Positions 16,868 through 26,202 of a stretch of DNA of 58,796 nt are shown piece after piece. Made by a program: the position numbers and the translations under genes. How positions within the stretch are numbered: the stretch's first letter is position 1; each line of letters starts with the position of its first letter. Under the pieces are notes generated by a model. It ran no database searches. It was not told where the DNA came from and saw only the letters and a list, made by a program, of their open reading frames with translations. The stretch is from an uncultured Clostridia bacterium (GTDB taxonomy: Bacteria; Bacillota; Clostridia; Christensenellales; UBA1242): contig CALVML010000007.1 of the NCBI GenBank assembly GCA_944345705.1, positions 1-58,796 of the forward strand. Direction: 5' to 3'.

Positions 16868-17392
16868 TTAAGCACAATTTTGATTTCCTTCGGTTTCTTT
16901 ATGAGTGAAATAGTTTTCCATTTGTTTCATGATATCTTCGCCATTATCTATGTAATTATTATATTTAAGCCAGTTTTTATCATTTACTCCATATTGGAGC
17001 ATAATTTTATATATTTCAGGCGAAGGGAATGTAGAAACAGCATGAGTTTTGGCGTTTGCATATAGTTTAGAAATTGCCTTTATTGATTCTTTGATATTAT
17101 TTTCGTCAACAAGGAAAAAGTAATCAATTGCTTTTAAGAGTGCGGATGTGAATTTTTGGTCAAATTGCTCTTTAGACATATCCACAGCATAGTGTGGTTT
17201 AAATTTCCTATTAATGACATACTCCTTGACTTTAGATTTAGCATTTTCAATTTTTGATATTGCTTCATTTCTCTTTTGCTCTGTTAAATTCGAGTGGTTT
17301 TCAAGCATATACTCAAATTGAACCTTTGCTGGATGAATAAAATCCATCAAAGTTTGCACATCATTCTCATTGAATTTTTTATAGAATGTCAT
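16868..17392 (-). CDS. Hypothetical protein, 174 residues
   Basis: An unrecognised soluble, helical, Lys/Asn-rich protein with no signal or membrane segment. It carries its own promoter (TTGACA-17 bp-TAAAAT) and a close ribosome site (GGAAGGAG). The C-terminus ends in a short polar tail with one Cys. Like its neighbours to 20 kb it seems to be a lineage-specific orphan gene. Confidence 0.65.
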   Translation of the reverse strand: MTFYKKFNENDVQTLMDFIHPAKVQFEYMLENHSNLTEQKRNEAISKIENAKSKVKEYVINRKFKPHYAVDMSKEQFDQKFTSALLKAIDYFFLVDENNIKESIKAISKLYANAKTHAVSTFPSPEIYKIMLQYGVNDKNWLKYNNYIDNGEDIMKQMENYFTHKETEGNQNCA

Positions 17393-17411
17393 TCACTCCT
17401 TCCTTGTAAAT

Positions 17412-17440
17412 ATTTTATCATGATAATGAAATTCTGTCAA
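17412..17440 (-). promoter_or_regulatory. Promoter of the 174-residue gene
   Basis: Minus strand TTGACA (17435-17440), 17-bp spacer, TAAAAT (17412-17417). Confidence 0.7.
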
Positions 17441-17542
17441 TGAAATATTGATTTTGTTTAAAAATTTTAATCGATTATCACCTTTTTGCTGGAGCATTGC
17501 TTATCACAAATAATTTTCTGTGCACTTTTCTATGCGCCTATA

Positions 17543-17571
17543 TTGACAATAATAAAAAAATATTGTATAAT
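17543..17571 (+). promoter_or_regulatory. Consensus promoter
   Basis: TTGACA (17543-17548), 17-bp spacer, TATAAT (17566-17571), followed by AAAAGGGG and the ATG at 17592. Confidence 0.85.
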
Positions 17572-17591
17572 ATTGCAAAAGGGGAAAGTGT

Positions 17592-18071
17592 ATGAATTAT
17601 AGAAACAATAGTTATAATATCGATGAGTGGAAAAAATTAAAAGAAGCAGTGGAAAAGGATATTAAATATATATCTAATAGTTATCAAAATGTTTTCTGCA
17701 ATGACAACACCGAAATAGATCCAACTCTAAAAGAATTTGGTGAAAACACAGGCGATTTTGTTTTCAGAAAAATGGATGTCGACAGTATGAATGATGGCGA
17801 ATTTATAATGCAGGTTGGAGAGTGGGCAGAGGCATTTGAAAAAATGGCAGATCTTTTAAAGCAACTCGGAGAAGAAAATATTAAAGGAAAGGATGGTGAA
17901 CAGATCGCCGCTGTTAGCCAAGTGAATGGAGTATTATCAAGTGCTGGTTATAACGAAATCTGTGAAAAACTTGAAAATAGAAACGAAAAAATCGATTATC
18001 AGTCATTCCTTAAGGAACAACATAAGAAGATTATAGATGAACTTAATAGTGTAAACAAAAATTTAGAATAA
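17592..18071 (+). CDS. Hypothetical acidic protein, 159 residues
   Basis: An unrecognised soluble acidic protein, mainly helical (GEWAEAFEKMADLLKQLGEEN; KIDYQSFLKEQHKKIIDELNSVNK). There is no signal peptide. It has a perfect promoter, a ribosome site and its own terminator, so it is a well-formed monocistronic gene, probably well expressed. Its function cannot be inferred. Confidence 0.7.
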   Translation: MNYRNNSYNIDEWKKLKEAVEKDIKYISNSYQNVFCNDNTEIDPTLKEFGENTGDFVFRKMDVDSMNDGEFIMQVGEWAEAFEKMADLLKQLGEENIKGKDGEQIAAVSQVNGVLSSAGYNEICEKLENRNEKIDYQSFLKEQHKKIIDELNSVNKNLE

Positions 18072-18081
18072 AAATTATAAT

Positions 18082-18107
18082 TGCCACGGTTTTTTGTGGC
18101 ATTTTTT
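18082..18107 (+). terminator. Rho-independent terminator
   Basis: TGCCAC/GTGGCA stem with T6. Confidence 0.85.
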
Positions 18108-18146
18108 GTCTATAAAAAAAATAATTAGCAAATAAGCATTTATTTG

Positions 18147-18175
18147 TTGAGTTTTTATTTGAAAAGTGTTATAGT
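18147..18175 (+). promoter_or_regulatory. Promoter of the 194-residue gene
   Basis: TTGAGT (18147-18152), 17-bp spacer, TATAGT (18170-18175). The GGAG ribosome site follows almost at the predicted transcript start. Confidence 0.65.
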
Positions 18176-18191
18176 TAAAATGGAGTGATAT

Positions 18192-18776
18192 ATGTTAAGC
18201 AATAATGAGATAATGGCTGCTTTGAGCAGGGTGCGTGACTATGAATACAAGAATATATATCTAGATGACGAAAAATATATTTCTTTTTTCGAGCGACTTG
18301 TCAAATCTTGTCAATGCAAATATATATCAAAGTTATCAAAATCAACTCAAATTTTATACCAACTTGCCAAAATAGTTGGTTTTGACAATATATTTCTTGG
18401 CTATAATAAAAAGCCAAACTTGAAAGAGGAAATGGAAAAGATCAGGCAACTTTCTTATTCCAAAGAGAATAGGCCTATAAGAATTATAATAGCAAACGAC
18501 AATAGGCTTTGGGCTGACAATACTTTCTGGGCACTTGCTTATATGGATCGAATAGGCGTAAATATCAAACTTAAAGATATTCCATTTTACATTGTTGATA
18601 CTACAAAGAAAGTGCCTTCAATAATAAGCGTCAATGGCAGTGTAATAGAAAATGAAGAAGATATAAAGATTGCAATTGGCTATTCGCTTAGAATAAACGA
18701 GCTTTTAGACGAAGGCTGGCGAAGCACAGAAGTTTCATATACTCTTGAAGATATCTACAATGAAATATTTTATTAA
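18192..18776 (+). CDS. Hypothetical protein, 194 residues
   Basis: An unrecognised soluble alpha/beta protein. Residues about 90-120 (RPIRIIIANDNRLWADNTFWALAYMDRIG) read like a strand followed by a loop with D-N-R-x-W-x-D residues and a helix, a possible active-site region. ATG 18192 is preceded by GGAGTG. It is transcribed alone from its own promoter. No family is assigned. Confidence 0.65.
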   Translation: MLSNNEIMAALSRVRDYEYKNIYLDDEKYISFFERLVKSCQCKYISKLSKSTQILYQLAKIVGFDNIFLGYNKKPNLKEEMEKIRQLSYSKENRPIRIIIANDNRLWADNTFWALAYMDRIGVNIKLKDIPFYIVDTTKKVPSIISVNGSVIENEEDIKIAIGYSLRINELLDEGWRSTEVSYTLEDIYNEIFY

Positions 18777-18822
18777 AAAGAATTGTACCGAAAACTTGTT
18801 TTGCAATTAGAAATGCTCACTA

Positions 18823-18850
18823 TTGACTTTTACTAAAATTATAGTATAAT
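18823..18850 (+). promoter_or_regulatory. Promoter of the 384-residue gene
   Basis: TTGACT (18823-18828), 16-bp spacer, TATAAT (18845-18850). Confidence 0.75.
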
Positions 18851-18870
18851 TAAGATATGAAGGAGAAAAT

Positions 18871-20025
18871 ATGGAAAATAATGTAAATAAACAAAGTGGG
18901 AATGGGACTATCTATACTGAAAAAGTTCTAGATAATTATATAGAGAGACTTAAAGAACAAAAAATTGGTAATGATTTAACAATATTGAAAGAAGCTGTTA
19001 GACGCAGACCAGAGACTGTTTTAAATATATTTAGTAGTTATGATATAACAGATGATCGTGGAATTATCTATACCACACCGTTAGCTAAGGTTGATTCAAG
19101 GTTTATAAATACTGTGCTTGATACGCTTCAGTCTGGCGAGCAAATTTCACAATTTTTAAATTGTTTTTATAATAACAAACAATCTGGTTGGGGGATTGGT
19201 CCATTAAGTAGTCAAGATTGGTCTCCCGTTGCCAAGAAATTTGTAACCATAAAAAATAAGAATGTTGAAGATGTCTTAGAAGCACATCCTGAGGTTTTGT
19301 GGTTTACTAGCATTTTTGACAAAAAGCATGGTGGAATTATCGATGAATCATTCAAGAATGGGACCAATAAAGAATACATGCATAAAGCCATCAGCCGTCT
19401 AGTAAATAAAGGAGTGGACGAATGTCTTGCACAAAATCCTGATTGGTTGTCTTGGTCGAAATTTTTTACATTAGAAGATATGTATCTCAGTCCTAATTTT
19501 CCAAGAGAGGTACTTTGTAAAGATCAAGAATTTATAAAGGAACTGGTTTTAGGAGAGGATGAGAAAAATAGTGAAATAAAACAGGAAAGCATAATAAAAG
19601 TGCTTGATTTTATGGTTCGCCGTCATCATACCTACAACTTTGATGATGAGAAGGCGCAAGAGAACTTAACAAACTTTTATTTGAATATTGTAGATTTGCA
19701 AGAGGGTAGAAAGTTTTTGCTAGAAAAAATAAACAGTGAAAATGAAATTGTTGCTTTTGATGGGTTCCCCAAAGTTGTTGCTCGGCTTGCAATTAAAGAA
19801 TATGAAGATTTGAAAGATGCGGAAAAAGAAGTAGAATTTGTAAATTCTCCTGTTATGCAAAACTTGCAAAACATAACATCAGAATTGTTAAAACAAGTGG
19901 TCGATGAAATAGGAAATATAGAAAATGCAAATGTAAATGAGTTATCGGCGGCTGTAAAAGTTCTCGATATTATGGAAAAAATGGTACATGAAAAGGAATA
20001 TGATATAGCAGAACAAAAAATTTAG
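18871..20025 (+). CDS. Hypothetical helical-repeat-like protein, 384 residues
   Basis: A soluble protein, largely helical and acidic, with motifs such as KEAVRRRPETVLNIFSSYDI and VEDVLEAHPEVLWFTSIF that suggest an irregular helical-repeat scaffold. It has no known motif. AAGGAG precedes the ATG. The terminator hairpin after it (AAACTCCTACAAT/ATTGTAGGAGTTT) is nearly the same sequence as those after the two paralogues at 43.5-45.1 kb, a hint of shared history although the proteins are not clearly alike. Confidence 0.7.
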   Translation: MENNVNKQSGNGTIYTEKVLDNYIERLKEQKIGNDLTILKEAVRRRPETVLNIFSSYDITDDRGIIYTTPLAKVDSRFINTVLDTLQSGEQISQFLNCFYNNKQSGWGIGPLSSQDWSPVAKKFVTIKNKNVEDVLEAHPEVLWFTSIFDKKHGGIIDESFKNGTNKEYMHKAISRLVNKGVDECLAQNPDWLSWSKFFTLEDMYLSPNFPREVLCKDQEFIKELVLGEDEKNSEIKQESIIKVLDFMVRRHHTYNFDDEKAQENLTNFYLNIVDLQEGRKFLLEKINSENEIVAFDGFPKVVARLAIKEYEDLKDAEKEVEFVNSPVMQNLQNITSELLKQVVDEIGNIENANVNELSAAVKVLDIMEKMVHEKEYDIAEQKI

Positions 20026-20031
20026 CAAATT

Positions 20032-20066
20032 AAACTCCTACAATGAAATGATTGTAGGAGTTTTTT
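20032..20066. terminator. Terminator, shared-sequence type
   Basis: AAACTCCTACAAT/ATTGTAGGAGTTT with a GAAATG loop and T6. Related copies lie at 44173 and 45125. Confidence 0.9.
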
Positions 20067-21012
20067 ACTTTGGTAATGCACAAAGCACAATCTCTGTTGG
20101 GAAGAGATTGCCACCATAATTACGCAAATAGAATTTATAATTTTTATTATATCTATCAATCAATCTAGGCAGTGTAAAATAGTGTTCAAAACCATGATAA
20201 ACTGAAATCAAAAGTTTAGGACTGTCATTTTTTATATGATTTTTACAGCCCTTGATTGCATTTTCCTCTCCGCCTTCTATGTCCATTTTGACAAGGGTGA
20301 TTTTTTCATCAATATCGTTATCTAAGCTTACGCATTCAATCTCTTTTTCACCTATATTTTGCGCTGTATTTGCAGAAAGGCTGGTTATATTTTGGTTTAG
20401 AAAGAGTTTCTTGTTTTTTTCACCAACTGCTTTATTTCGCAAAGTGACATTTAAGCCAGAAAGATTTTTGTTGATATGTGGAAAAATATCGCTAGTTATT
20501 TCATAGGCATATATGTTTTTGTAGCAATCTTTACCGTAAAGATCAACAAAATCTAATATAGTTTCACCGAGATAAGTGCCTACATCGACAAAAACTTCAT
20601 CTTTACACATGGGCATAATATCAAAATCAAAGTATTGTCGGTATTTAAAATTTAATGATTTTTTAAGCAAATCAAAGTTGTAATTTACAAAGTTTTCTAT
20701 GATAGCATAAAGCACAAACTTTGATCCATAATCTTCAAGTTTGTCATAAAGCCACTCAAGATCTTTGACATGGTTTTTTAGCGATTTGGTTTTTAATAAG
20801 ATATGATTAAAGTCATGCGAGCCTGCTTTTAGACTTCCCCAAAAAGTGTAAGAAGAAAAATAGTTTTCAAAGGACGTTTGCAAGGCAGGTGGCAGTGACA
20901 AAAATTTTATTTTAATATAATTAAATAGTTCCTGCTCTGGGCTATTTTTGATAAAGTCTAGAAGCGTATAAAATTTTTCATCTTGAAGGTTTTTAATTTT
21001 TCTATTCATCAT
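20065..21012 (-). CDS. FkbM-family methyltransferase
   Basis: A 315-residue SAM-dependent methyltransferase of the FkbM (Methyltransf_21) type. The SAM-binding motif I is VDVGTYLGETILDFVDLYG; the acidic end of strand 2 is IYAYEIT; the late motif VKMDIEGGEENAIKG is characteristic of FkbM. The N-terminal 120 residues form a separate helical region. Family members often O-methylate sugars; the target here is unknown, with no glycan cluster nearby. AAGGG precedes the ATG. Confidence 0.9.
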   Translation of the reverse strand: MMNRKIKNLQDEKFYTLLDFIKNSPEQELFNYIKIKFLSLPPALQTSFENYFSSYTFWGSLKAGSHDFNHILLKTKSLKNHVKDLEWLYDKLEDYGSKFVLYAIIENFVNYNFDLLKKSLNFKYRQYFDFDIMPMCKDEVFVDVGTYLGETILDFVDLYGKDCYKNIYAYEITSDIFPHINKNLSGLNVTLRNKAVGEKNKKLFLNQNITSLSANTAQNIGEKEIECVSLDNDIDEKITLVKMDIEGGEENAIKGCKNHIKNDSPKLLISVYHGFEHYFTLPRLIDRYNKNYKFYLRNYGGNLFPTEIVLCALPK

Positions 21013-21095
21013 AATATCCCTTTAAGGTTATTGTATTAAAATTTTAAGTTTTTGTGAGAAAATCTTTACAAAAAATATAAAATTATAATAAAATG

Positions 21096-21124
21096 TTGGA
21101 ATAATTTTAATATTTTGGTAAAAT
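21096..21124 (+). promoter_or_regulatory. radC-luxS promoter, leaderless layout
   Basis: TTGGAA (21096-21101), 17-bp spacer, TAAAAT (21119-21124), then 7 bases and the ATG. No ribosome site is present. Confidence 0.65.
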
Positions 21125-21131
21125 CATTAAC

Positions 21132-21896
21132 ATGAAAGTGATTGATAACATACATAGTGGTCATAGGGTAAGATTAATTAATACAGTCGATAAATGTGGA
21201 CTTGACGGACTAAGCGATATACAAGTTTTAGAATTCTTTTTGTTTTTTGTGTTTCCACGCGGAGATGTAAATCCACTTGCTCATAGATTACTTGATAAAT
21301 ATAAATCAATATCAGGAGTGCTAGAGGCGAGTGTAGATGACTTAAAAACTGTCAAAGGTATGGGTGATGTAAGTGCAAAAAAATTGCATAGTTTTCCTAG
21401 GATGTTTGATATGTATATGTTAGATAAATCAACAAGGCCATTAAAGAAATCATCTAAAAGTGATATTTTTGATACTATAGAAGGTATATTGAGATTTAAA
21501 AATACCGAAAACTTGCTTTTAATAGCCATGAATCAACGCGGAGAATATCTTGGTGAGAGAATTTTTCAAAAAGGCTCATACGATTGCATAGTAATAGAAC
21601 AGAAAGATATTGCGCTTTTTGTAATGAATTATCATGCAAGTGGTGTAGTGATTGCGCACAATCATCCCAACGGATCAATTATGCCATCGCGAAATGATCT
21701 CATTTCACATGAAGAACTTATGAGAAGATTTGAGTTTGGCGGTGTTGAACTGATTGATAATTTAATTGTAGGATATGATGGAATTTATAGCCTTAAAGAT
21801 AAGGAAGTGAAAAGATCGTTTTTTCACGACAAGAAAGAATATGATGATGCATTAAAGCAAATTCAAAGTCAAAACATCGAAATTTTACAAAGTTAA
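21132..21896 (+). CDS. radC: RadC family protein (JAB/MPN domain)
   Basis: A 254-residue member of the RadC/UPF0758 family. The N-terminal helix-hairpin-helix is visible around VKGMGDVSAKKLHSF (residues 74-88). The C-terminal MPN-type metalloprotease-fold domain carries the metal motif HNHPNGSIMPSRND (His176, His178, Asp189). Length is normal. The cellular role of RadC is unsettled; the old DNA-repair assignment is doubtful. It begins leaderless and is 9 bases upstream of luxS, so they form an operon. Confidence 0.93.
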   Translation: MKVIDNIHSGHRVRLINTVDKCGLDGLSDIQVLEFFLFFVFPRGDVNPLAHRLLDKYKSISGVLEASVDDLKTVKGMGDVSAKKLHSFPRMFDMYMLDKSTRPLKKSSKSDIFDTIEGILRFKNTENLLLIAMNQRGEYLGERIFQKGSYDCIVIEQKDIALFVMNYHASGVVIAHNHPNGSIMPSRNDLISHEELMRRFEFGGVELIDNLIVGYDGIYSLKDKEVKRSFFHDKKEYDDALKQIQSQNIEILQS

Positions 21897-21905
21897 GGAG
21901 TTTTT

Positions 21906-22370
21906 ATGGAAAAGATAGAGAGTTTTAAAGTAAATCATTTATTGTTGAAGGCGGGGATATATGTTTCAAGAATTGACAGCTTTAATGGTCAGTTGGTAAC
22001 AACATTTGATCTTCGTTTTATTAGTCCAAATCGCGAGCCTGTCATTGATAATCCAGCCCTGCACACCATTGAGCATTTAGGTGCGACATATTTAAGAAAT
22101 TCGTCAATTAAGGATCAAGTTATATACTTTGGGCCTATGGGTTGTCGCACAGGTTTTTATCTTGTACTTTTTGGAAAATGGACAAGTGAAGATATAGAAG
22201 GCGAAATACTTAAAATGTGTGATTTTATATTAGATTTTAACTCTCAAATTCCTGGCGCAACTGCTAAAGAATGTGGCAATTATCTAGAGCATAATCTCAA
22301 TACTGCCAAGATTTATGTTTACCGCTATAGAAAAGAATTGGGAAAACGAAGGTTTGTCTATCCTGAATAA
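21906..22370 (+). CDS. luxS: S-ribosylhomocysteine lyase (LuxS)
   Basis: A 154-residue metalloenzyme that splits S-ribosylhomocysteine into homocysteine and DPD, the AI-2 precursor, in the activated methyl cycle. The metal ligands His53 and His57 (HTIEH) and Cys123 (AKECGN) and the catalytic Cys80 (GPMGCRTGFY) are all present. AAGGAG lies 5 bases before ATG. It is the second gene of the radC-luxS operon and is closed by a terminator. Pairing with radC is unexpected; no other methyl-cycle gene is in the window. Confidence 0.98.
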   Translation: MEKIESFKVNHLLLKAGIYVSRIDSFNGQLVTTFDLRFISPNREPVIDNPALHTIEHLGATYLRNSSIKDQVIYFGPMGCRTGFYLVLFGKWTSEDIEGEILKMCDFILDFNSQIPGATAKECGNYLEHNLNTAKIYVYRYRKELGKRRFVYPE

Positions 22371-22379
22371 ACAGTTTAT

Positions 22380-22404
22380 AAAAGTCCGTTTATGCGGATT
22401 TTTT
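22380..22404 (+). terminator. Terminator of radC-luxS
   Basis: AAGTCCG/CGGATTT with T6. Confidence 0.75.
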
Positions 22405-22452
22405 GTTTTTATTTAAGATTTTGTGGTTTTTTTGATAAATTTTGATAAATAA

Positions 22453-22481
22453 TTGTCTATTTCGACAAAATTTGCTATCAT
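22453..22481 (+). promoter_or_regulatory. Promoter with leaderless layout
   Basis: TTGTCT (22453-22458), 17-bp spacer, TATCAT (22476-22481), then 6 bases and the GTG start. Confidence 0.55.
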
Positions 22482-22487
22482 CTTTAT

Positions 22488-23123
22488 GTGAAGGGTTTGA
22501 CAAAGAAAAATATTGTTATTATATTGATTTGTGTACTAACACTGGTTGTTAGTATAGTCGGTTTGACTATCTTTTTTACAAGGCAAGATAAGACAAATCA
22601 AACGGTATTGCCGATAGTAATTTCAGTGCATGACATGACGATGACAGTTGGACAAACTACCGAAAACTTTATGTCGATTTCAAATCCTGAAGCAGAAGTT
22701 GAATATGTCTATGATGAAAATATCGTTGCCATAAATGGTAATTCTATAAAGGCGCTGTCGGCAGGCAGTTGTGAAGTACAAGTTCAGGCGGAATATCACG
22801 ACTCTAAAGCGAGTGAGAGTTTTAAAGTCACCGTTGAAAACAATGGAATGACTTATAGTGTTAATATAATTACAGGCGGAAATGTTGAAGGAAATACCTT
22901 ATATTTGCAGGATGAAATTTGTCAATTTACAATATCTCTATATGATGAAAACAATGTAAGGATTGAAAATCCGACTTGTCAATTTTCATCTCAAGATGAT
23001 GAGAGCGAACTTTATTATGAGATGAATCAGTTTTTACTGATAGCAAATAATGATACTAAGATTACCATAACTTATCCAAAATACAATTTAAATATAGAAT
23101 TGAAAGTGGTAGTAAACAAATAA
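22488..23123 (+). CDS. Membrane-anchored protein with a BIG2/Ig-like domain
   Basis: A 211-residue protein with a single N-terminal transmembrane segment (about residues 8-29) and an extracellular part. Residues about 42-115 match the bacterial Ig-like group 2 pattern: a strand with MTVGQ, a YVYDENIVAIN strand, then NSIKALSAGSCEVQVQAEY, the usual G-x-V-T-A-x-x-x-G-x-A-x-I-T-V layout. The remainder may be a second beta domain. The start is GTG without a ribosome site. It is 18 bases upstream of the next gene and probably co-transcribed. It is likely a cell-surface adhesion or scaffold part. Confidence 0.75.
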   Translation: MKGLTKKNIVIILICVLTLVVSIVGLTIFFTRQDKTNQTVLPIVISVHDMTMTVGQTTENFMSISNPEAEVEYVYDENIVAINGNSIKALSAGSCEVQVQAEYHDSKASESFKVTVENNGMTYSVNIITGGNVEGNTLYLQDEICQFTISLYDENNVRIENPTCQFSSQDDESELYYEMNQFLLIANNDTKITITYPKYNLNIELKVVVNK

Positions 23124-23141
23124 TACACAAAGGAGCGTAAT

Positions 23142-23405
23142 ATGACCAAAATTGAAGAAAAAATTGAAGTGCCTTTTGTCTTTCTAAAGTTAAAGGATGG
23201 CTATCACGGCTTTGTACCGGGAATTGTAAAGAGAGATGTAATTGATGATGATTACAATAGGTGTGTCGCAAGGCTTGAAATTAATATGGAAAGCGAATTA
23301 GAAAAAATGAAAAAGGGAATTTTGGAAATTCCATTTTTTCCTACTGATGAGCAAATCTATCGCGATTTTGATGATGTCTATGCGATCATTAGAAAAAAAA
23401 TGTAA
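23142..23405 (+). CDS. Small hypothetical protein, 87 residues
   Basis: A soluble 87-residue protein: a short strand-rich start (VPFVFLKLKDGYHGFVPG) followed by a long charged helix (residues about 44-66). AAAGGAG precedes the ATG. The first half resembles the small HicB-type or DUF1902 beta hairpin, but the match is too weak to name and no toxin partner is adjacent. It is second in the unit with the BIG2-like gene. Confidence 0.65.
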   Translation: MTKIEEKIEVPFVFLKLKDGYHGFVPGIVKRDVIDDDYNRCVARLEINMESELEKMKKGILEIPFFPTDEQIYRDFDDVYAIIRKKM

Positions 23406-23415
23406 CTTTTTAGTA

Positions 23416-23444
23416 TTGAATTTGTTTATGCAATGTGCTAAAAT
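23416..23444 (+). promoter_or_regulatory. Promoter with leaderless layout
   Basis: TTGAAT (23416-23421), 17-bp spacer, TAAAAT (23439-23444), then 7 bases and the ATG at 23452. Confidence 0.65.
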
Positions 23445-23451
23445 ATTTTAG

Positions 23452-26199
23452 ATGAAAAAACAGCTTGTAAATTATGTCCTAGAAAATATAGAAAAGCCTA
23501 TTATGCCTAGCAAGATTAGGCAAGTTCTTTCGCAGGGAAAATTAAAACTTACCATGCCACATAATTTATCAGAGCAAGACAAAAGTGATTTCGCCCAGAG
23601 TTTTGAAGATATCATCATGGCTACCGAAGATAGTCGTCTTGTTTATAACTCAATCGACGGCAAGATAAATCAAGAACTTTTAGGTAAGTCTTATAAAAAC
23701 ATAGGTATTGCTCCTGTTATTACATTGCCATGTGAAATTTTATCAAAAGAAAATATTTTGACTTTTCAAGACAAACATTACTGTGCGCTTGGCGCTTTTC
23801 CACAATCTAAAGCCATACAAGAAGGTAAAATTTTAAATAAACTTTTTCAGGAACAAAAATTCGATGAAAATTTTAGTTCTACTGGAAGGTGGTATACTGT
23901 AAATGGATACAGTGGATACAGGGCTGGCTTTGGCTATAAGCGATGTCCAGAATATCAATATAAAAATCAGCGCTATGTAAGAGTGGCTAGTTCAAATAGT
24001 GATGAAGTTGTTTGGTTTAAAGTCGAGCCAATAGTTTGCGAGATTGTCAATGCAAAAAATCTCCCGAATGACTTAATAGAAAAGGGCGATGGAAGTGAAA
24101 AATCAGTTAAGCTTCAGTCAAACTCTATCTTAGCGGGCTTTCCATTTTCTCTTGATGACAATTTAGAAATAGAAAAATCATTTATTAATGCTTATCTAAA
24201 CGATGATGAATACAGATGTGTCAAGAATGGGCATGAAATAGAATGGGACTTTCATGATGATGGATTTTTAAGTCAAGCGCTCTTGCAAGAAAAGGCGAGA
24301 TGTGACTATACTTTCAATAAGAACGAAAGATCTGTAAAAGCCTGCGCTTTTTCTGCTTGTAAAAATTTGCAAACCATTAGGTTTCCATCTAAGATTGATT
24401 CAATTCCATATAGTGCTTTTCAATATTGTGACAATATTGAAAAGTTTGAAATTGCCTCTAGCGTTTCAGATTGCCATCTTTCATTTGAAGATTTCCCTTA
24501 TGCGTATGTAGATAAAGAAAGTGGCTTGTTAGTTATAAGTAAAACATTGCCGAAAGATGAGAATTCCTATAAAGACCTTATTTATCTTAAAACTTTTAAT
24601 AAATTTCCTGATTTTTTATTAAAAAAACCTTCTGTCAGTGCAGATTTATCTAAAATATCTAAACGAATGCTTAAAAACAATGTCGCAATTTCAACAGCCT
24701 TGCTTGAATATTTAGATGCTAAGAATGTCTTAGGTGAATTTGCGCAAAAAGCGATCTTTAAATTTTTAAATAATGAAGTGATCAAACCATTTCAAAAGGA
24801 ATTTAATTTGCACATAAAAGATAAAAATATAGAGAATGCGTTTTGGATTTTTGCGTGCAATCTTGGTGCATTTAGTGATGAGCCACTACTAGATAAATTT
24901 GAAAATGAAAGCAAAACAAGCATAGCACAATATGCTTCAAGTTTGCTTGCAAAAATTTTCAATAATTATCTAGAAGATTTTTCAAGATTGCTTCGCAACA
25001 ATCTTTTAATCTCCCCATCACAGCCAAATTCAAGTTTTTTACGATTTCTATCGAAAAGAGAAGGCGACAGTCTGCCAAATCTCGAGTATTTATTTGATCT
25101 TGAAGATGTTTCAAAGGGAACTTTTATCAATGTAATGAACAATTTTGATAAGGTTGTAAAGTTAAAATCAGTACTTATGAATGATGGTAAAATAGAAACC
25201 TTGTCTACTAAGAAAGCAATAATCAAATTTCTTGCAAATGCAAATTTCAGCGAAGATATCTATTATAGTTATCTTGCTTTCAATAGGGGAGCAAGACCAC
25301 TAAACAAAAGCGAAGATATAGATCTTGAAAAATCTCTATACACAGTAAGATGTCTTTCGAAAGATGAGTTTGATAGGGTTTTGAATATCTTTAAGGACAA
25401 AGGAATCTCTCAAAAACGCTTTGACAAGGTGATAGAACTATGGGAAGAGGGTAATATCACAAAAGGTAATCTTTTAAATAAGCCTGTCAAAGAGCAACCT
25501 CAAGAGCAAATTGATAAGTTAAAAGAGCAAATTCAAAATATAGGAGAAGATCTATTTTCGGCGAAAGAGAAATTGTCTAAACTATATGATAGACACTTTA
25601 GTTTTGAATTTTTGGATAAAAATGATATAAGAAATGCAATTATAGGTATCTATTGTTCTTGCTGTGCGAACATCGATTCAGTATACTACGGTAAAAACAT
25701 AGTTGATGCCACTATATTTGATAGTAGAGTACAAAATCTCGTTGTGTTAGATAAAAATCAAGAAATTGTAGCAAAAGGTGCATTATATCTCGACAAAAAG
25801 CATGGTTATGCAGTCATAAATGACTTTGAAATAAATGCTAAGTATAAAAAGGACGAGATAAGCAAAGGCAATTATTCTAATAAAAATCAAAAGGCGCATA
25901 ATGCTAGAGTGGAAATCTTTGAAACATTTCTTCGTGGAATAAAAGAATTTGTAAAAGAATATGATCGAGAAAATCCTAAAAAACCTATCAAATATGTCCA
26001 TGCTGGTATGGGCTTTAATAGACTGAATGACTATTGCAAACAATTTGCACCGTCTTCAAAACTTTTAGACGTGCCGAAAGAATTTAATTTTAATGATGCA
26101 AAAGACGGACAATATATCTTGTATCAAAACTTGAAACTCAAAAAGAGTGATGACTTATTTAAAGATAAGCGCAATCTATATAATGAAATGGGAGAATAA
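23452..26199 (+). CDS. Large composite protein with DUF6273-like and BspA-type LRR segments
   Basis: A 915-residue protein without a signal peptide. Residues about 100-200 (LGAFPQS..., WYTVNGYSGYRAGFGYKR, VVWFKVEPIVCEIVN) resemble the DUF6273 domain common in gut Clostridia. About 290-350 carry two BspA-like leucine-rich units (KACAFSACKNLQTIRFPSKI and YSAFQYCDNIEKFEIASS). The middle is helical. About 680-725 is a coiled coil. The last 180 residues form a separate alpha/beta domain that reads somewhat like a GNAT fold, ending in a helix and a YILYQNL strand. The absence of an export signal is odd for LRR_5 proteins. It is leaderless and 3 bases from the next gene. Confidence 0.75.
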   Translation: MKKQLVNYVLENIEKPIMPSKIRQVLSQGKLKLTMPHNLSEQDKSDFAQSFEDIIMATEDSRLVYNSIDGKINQELLGKSYKNIGIAPVITLPCEILSKENILTFQDKHYCALGAFPQSKAIQEGKILNKLFQEQKFDENFSSTGRWYTVNGYSGYRAGFGYKRCPEYQYKNQRYVRVASSNSDEVVWFKVEPIVCEIVNAKNLPNDLIEKGDGSEKSVKLQSNSILAGFPFSLDDNLEIEKSFINAYLNDDEYRCVKNGHEIEWDFHDDGFLSQALLQEKARCDYTFNKNERSVKACAFSACKNLQTIRFPSKIDSIPYSAFQYCDNIEKFEIASSVSDCHLSFEDFPYAYVDKESGLLVISKTLPKDENSYKDLIYLKTFNKFPDFLLKKPSVSADLSKISKRMLKNNVAISTALLEYLDAKNVLGEFAQKAIFKFLNNEVIKPFQKEFNLHIKDKNIENAFWIFACNLGAFSDEPLLDKFENESKTSIAQYASSLLAKIFNNYLEDFSRLLRNNLLISPSQPNSSFLRFLSKREGDSLPNLEYLFDLEDVSKGTFINVMNNFDKVVKLKSVLMNDGKIETLSTKKAIIKFLANANFSEDIYYSYLAFNRGARPLNKSEDIDLEKSLYTVRCLSKDEFDRVLNIFKDKGISQKRFDKVIELWEEGNITKGNLLNKPVKEQPQEQIDKLKEQIQNIGEDLFSAKEKLSKLYDRHFSFEFLDKNDIRNAIIGIYCSCCANIDSVYYGKNIVDATIFDSRVQNLVVLDKNQEIVAKGALYLDKKHGYAVINDFEINAKYKKDEISKGNYSNKNQKAHNARVEIFETFLRGIKEFVKEYDRENPKKPIKYVHAGMGFNRLNDYCKQFAPSSKLLDVPKEFNFNDAKDGQYILYQNLKLKKSDDLFKDKRNLYNEMGE

Positions 26200-26202
26200 A
26201 AA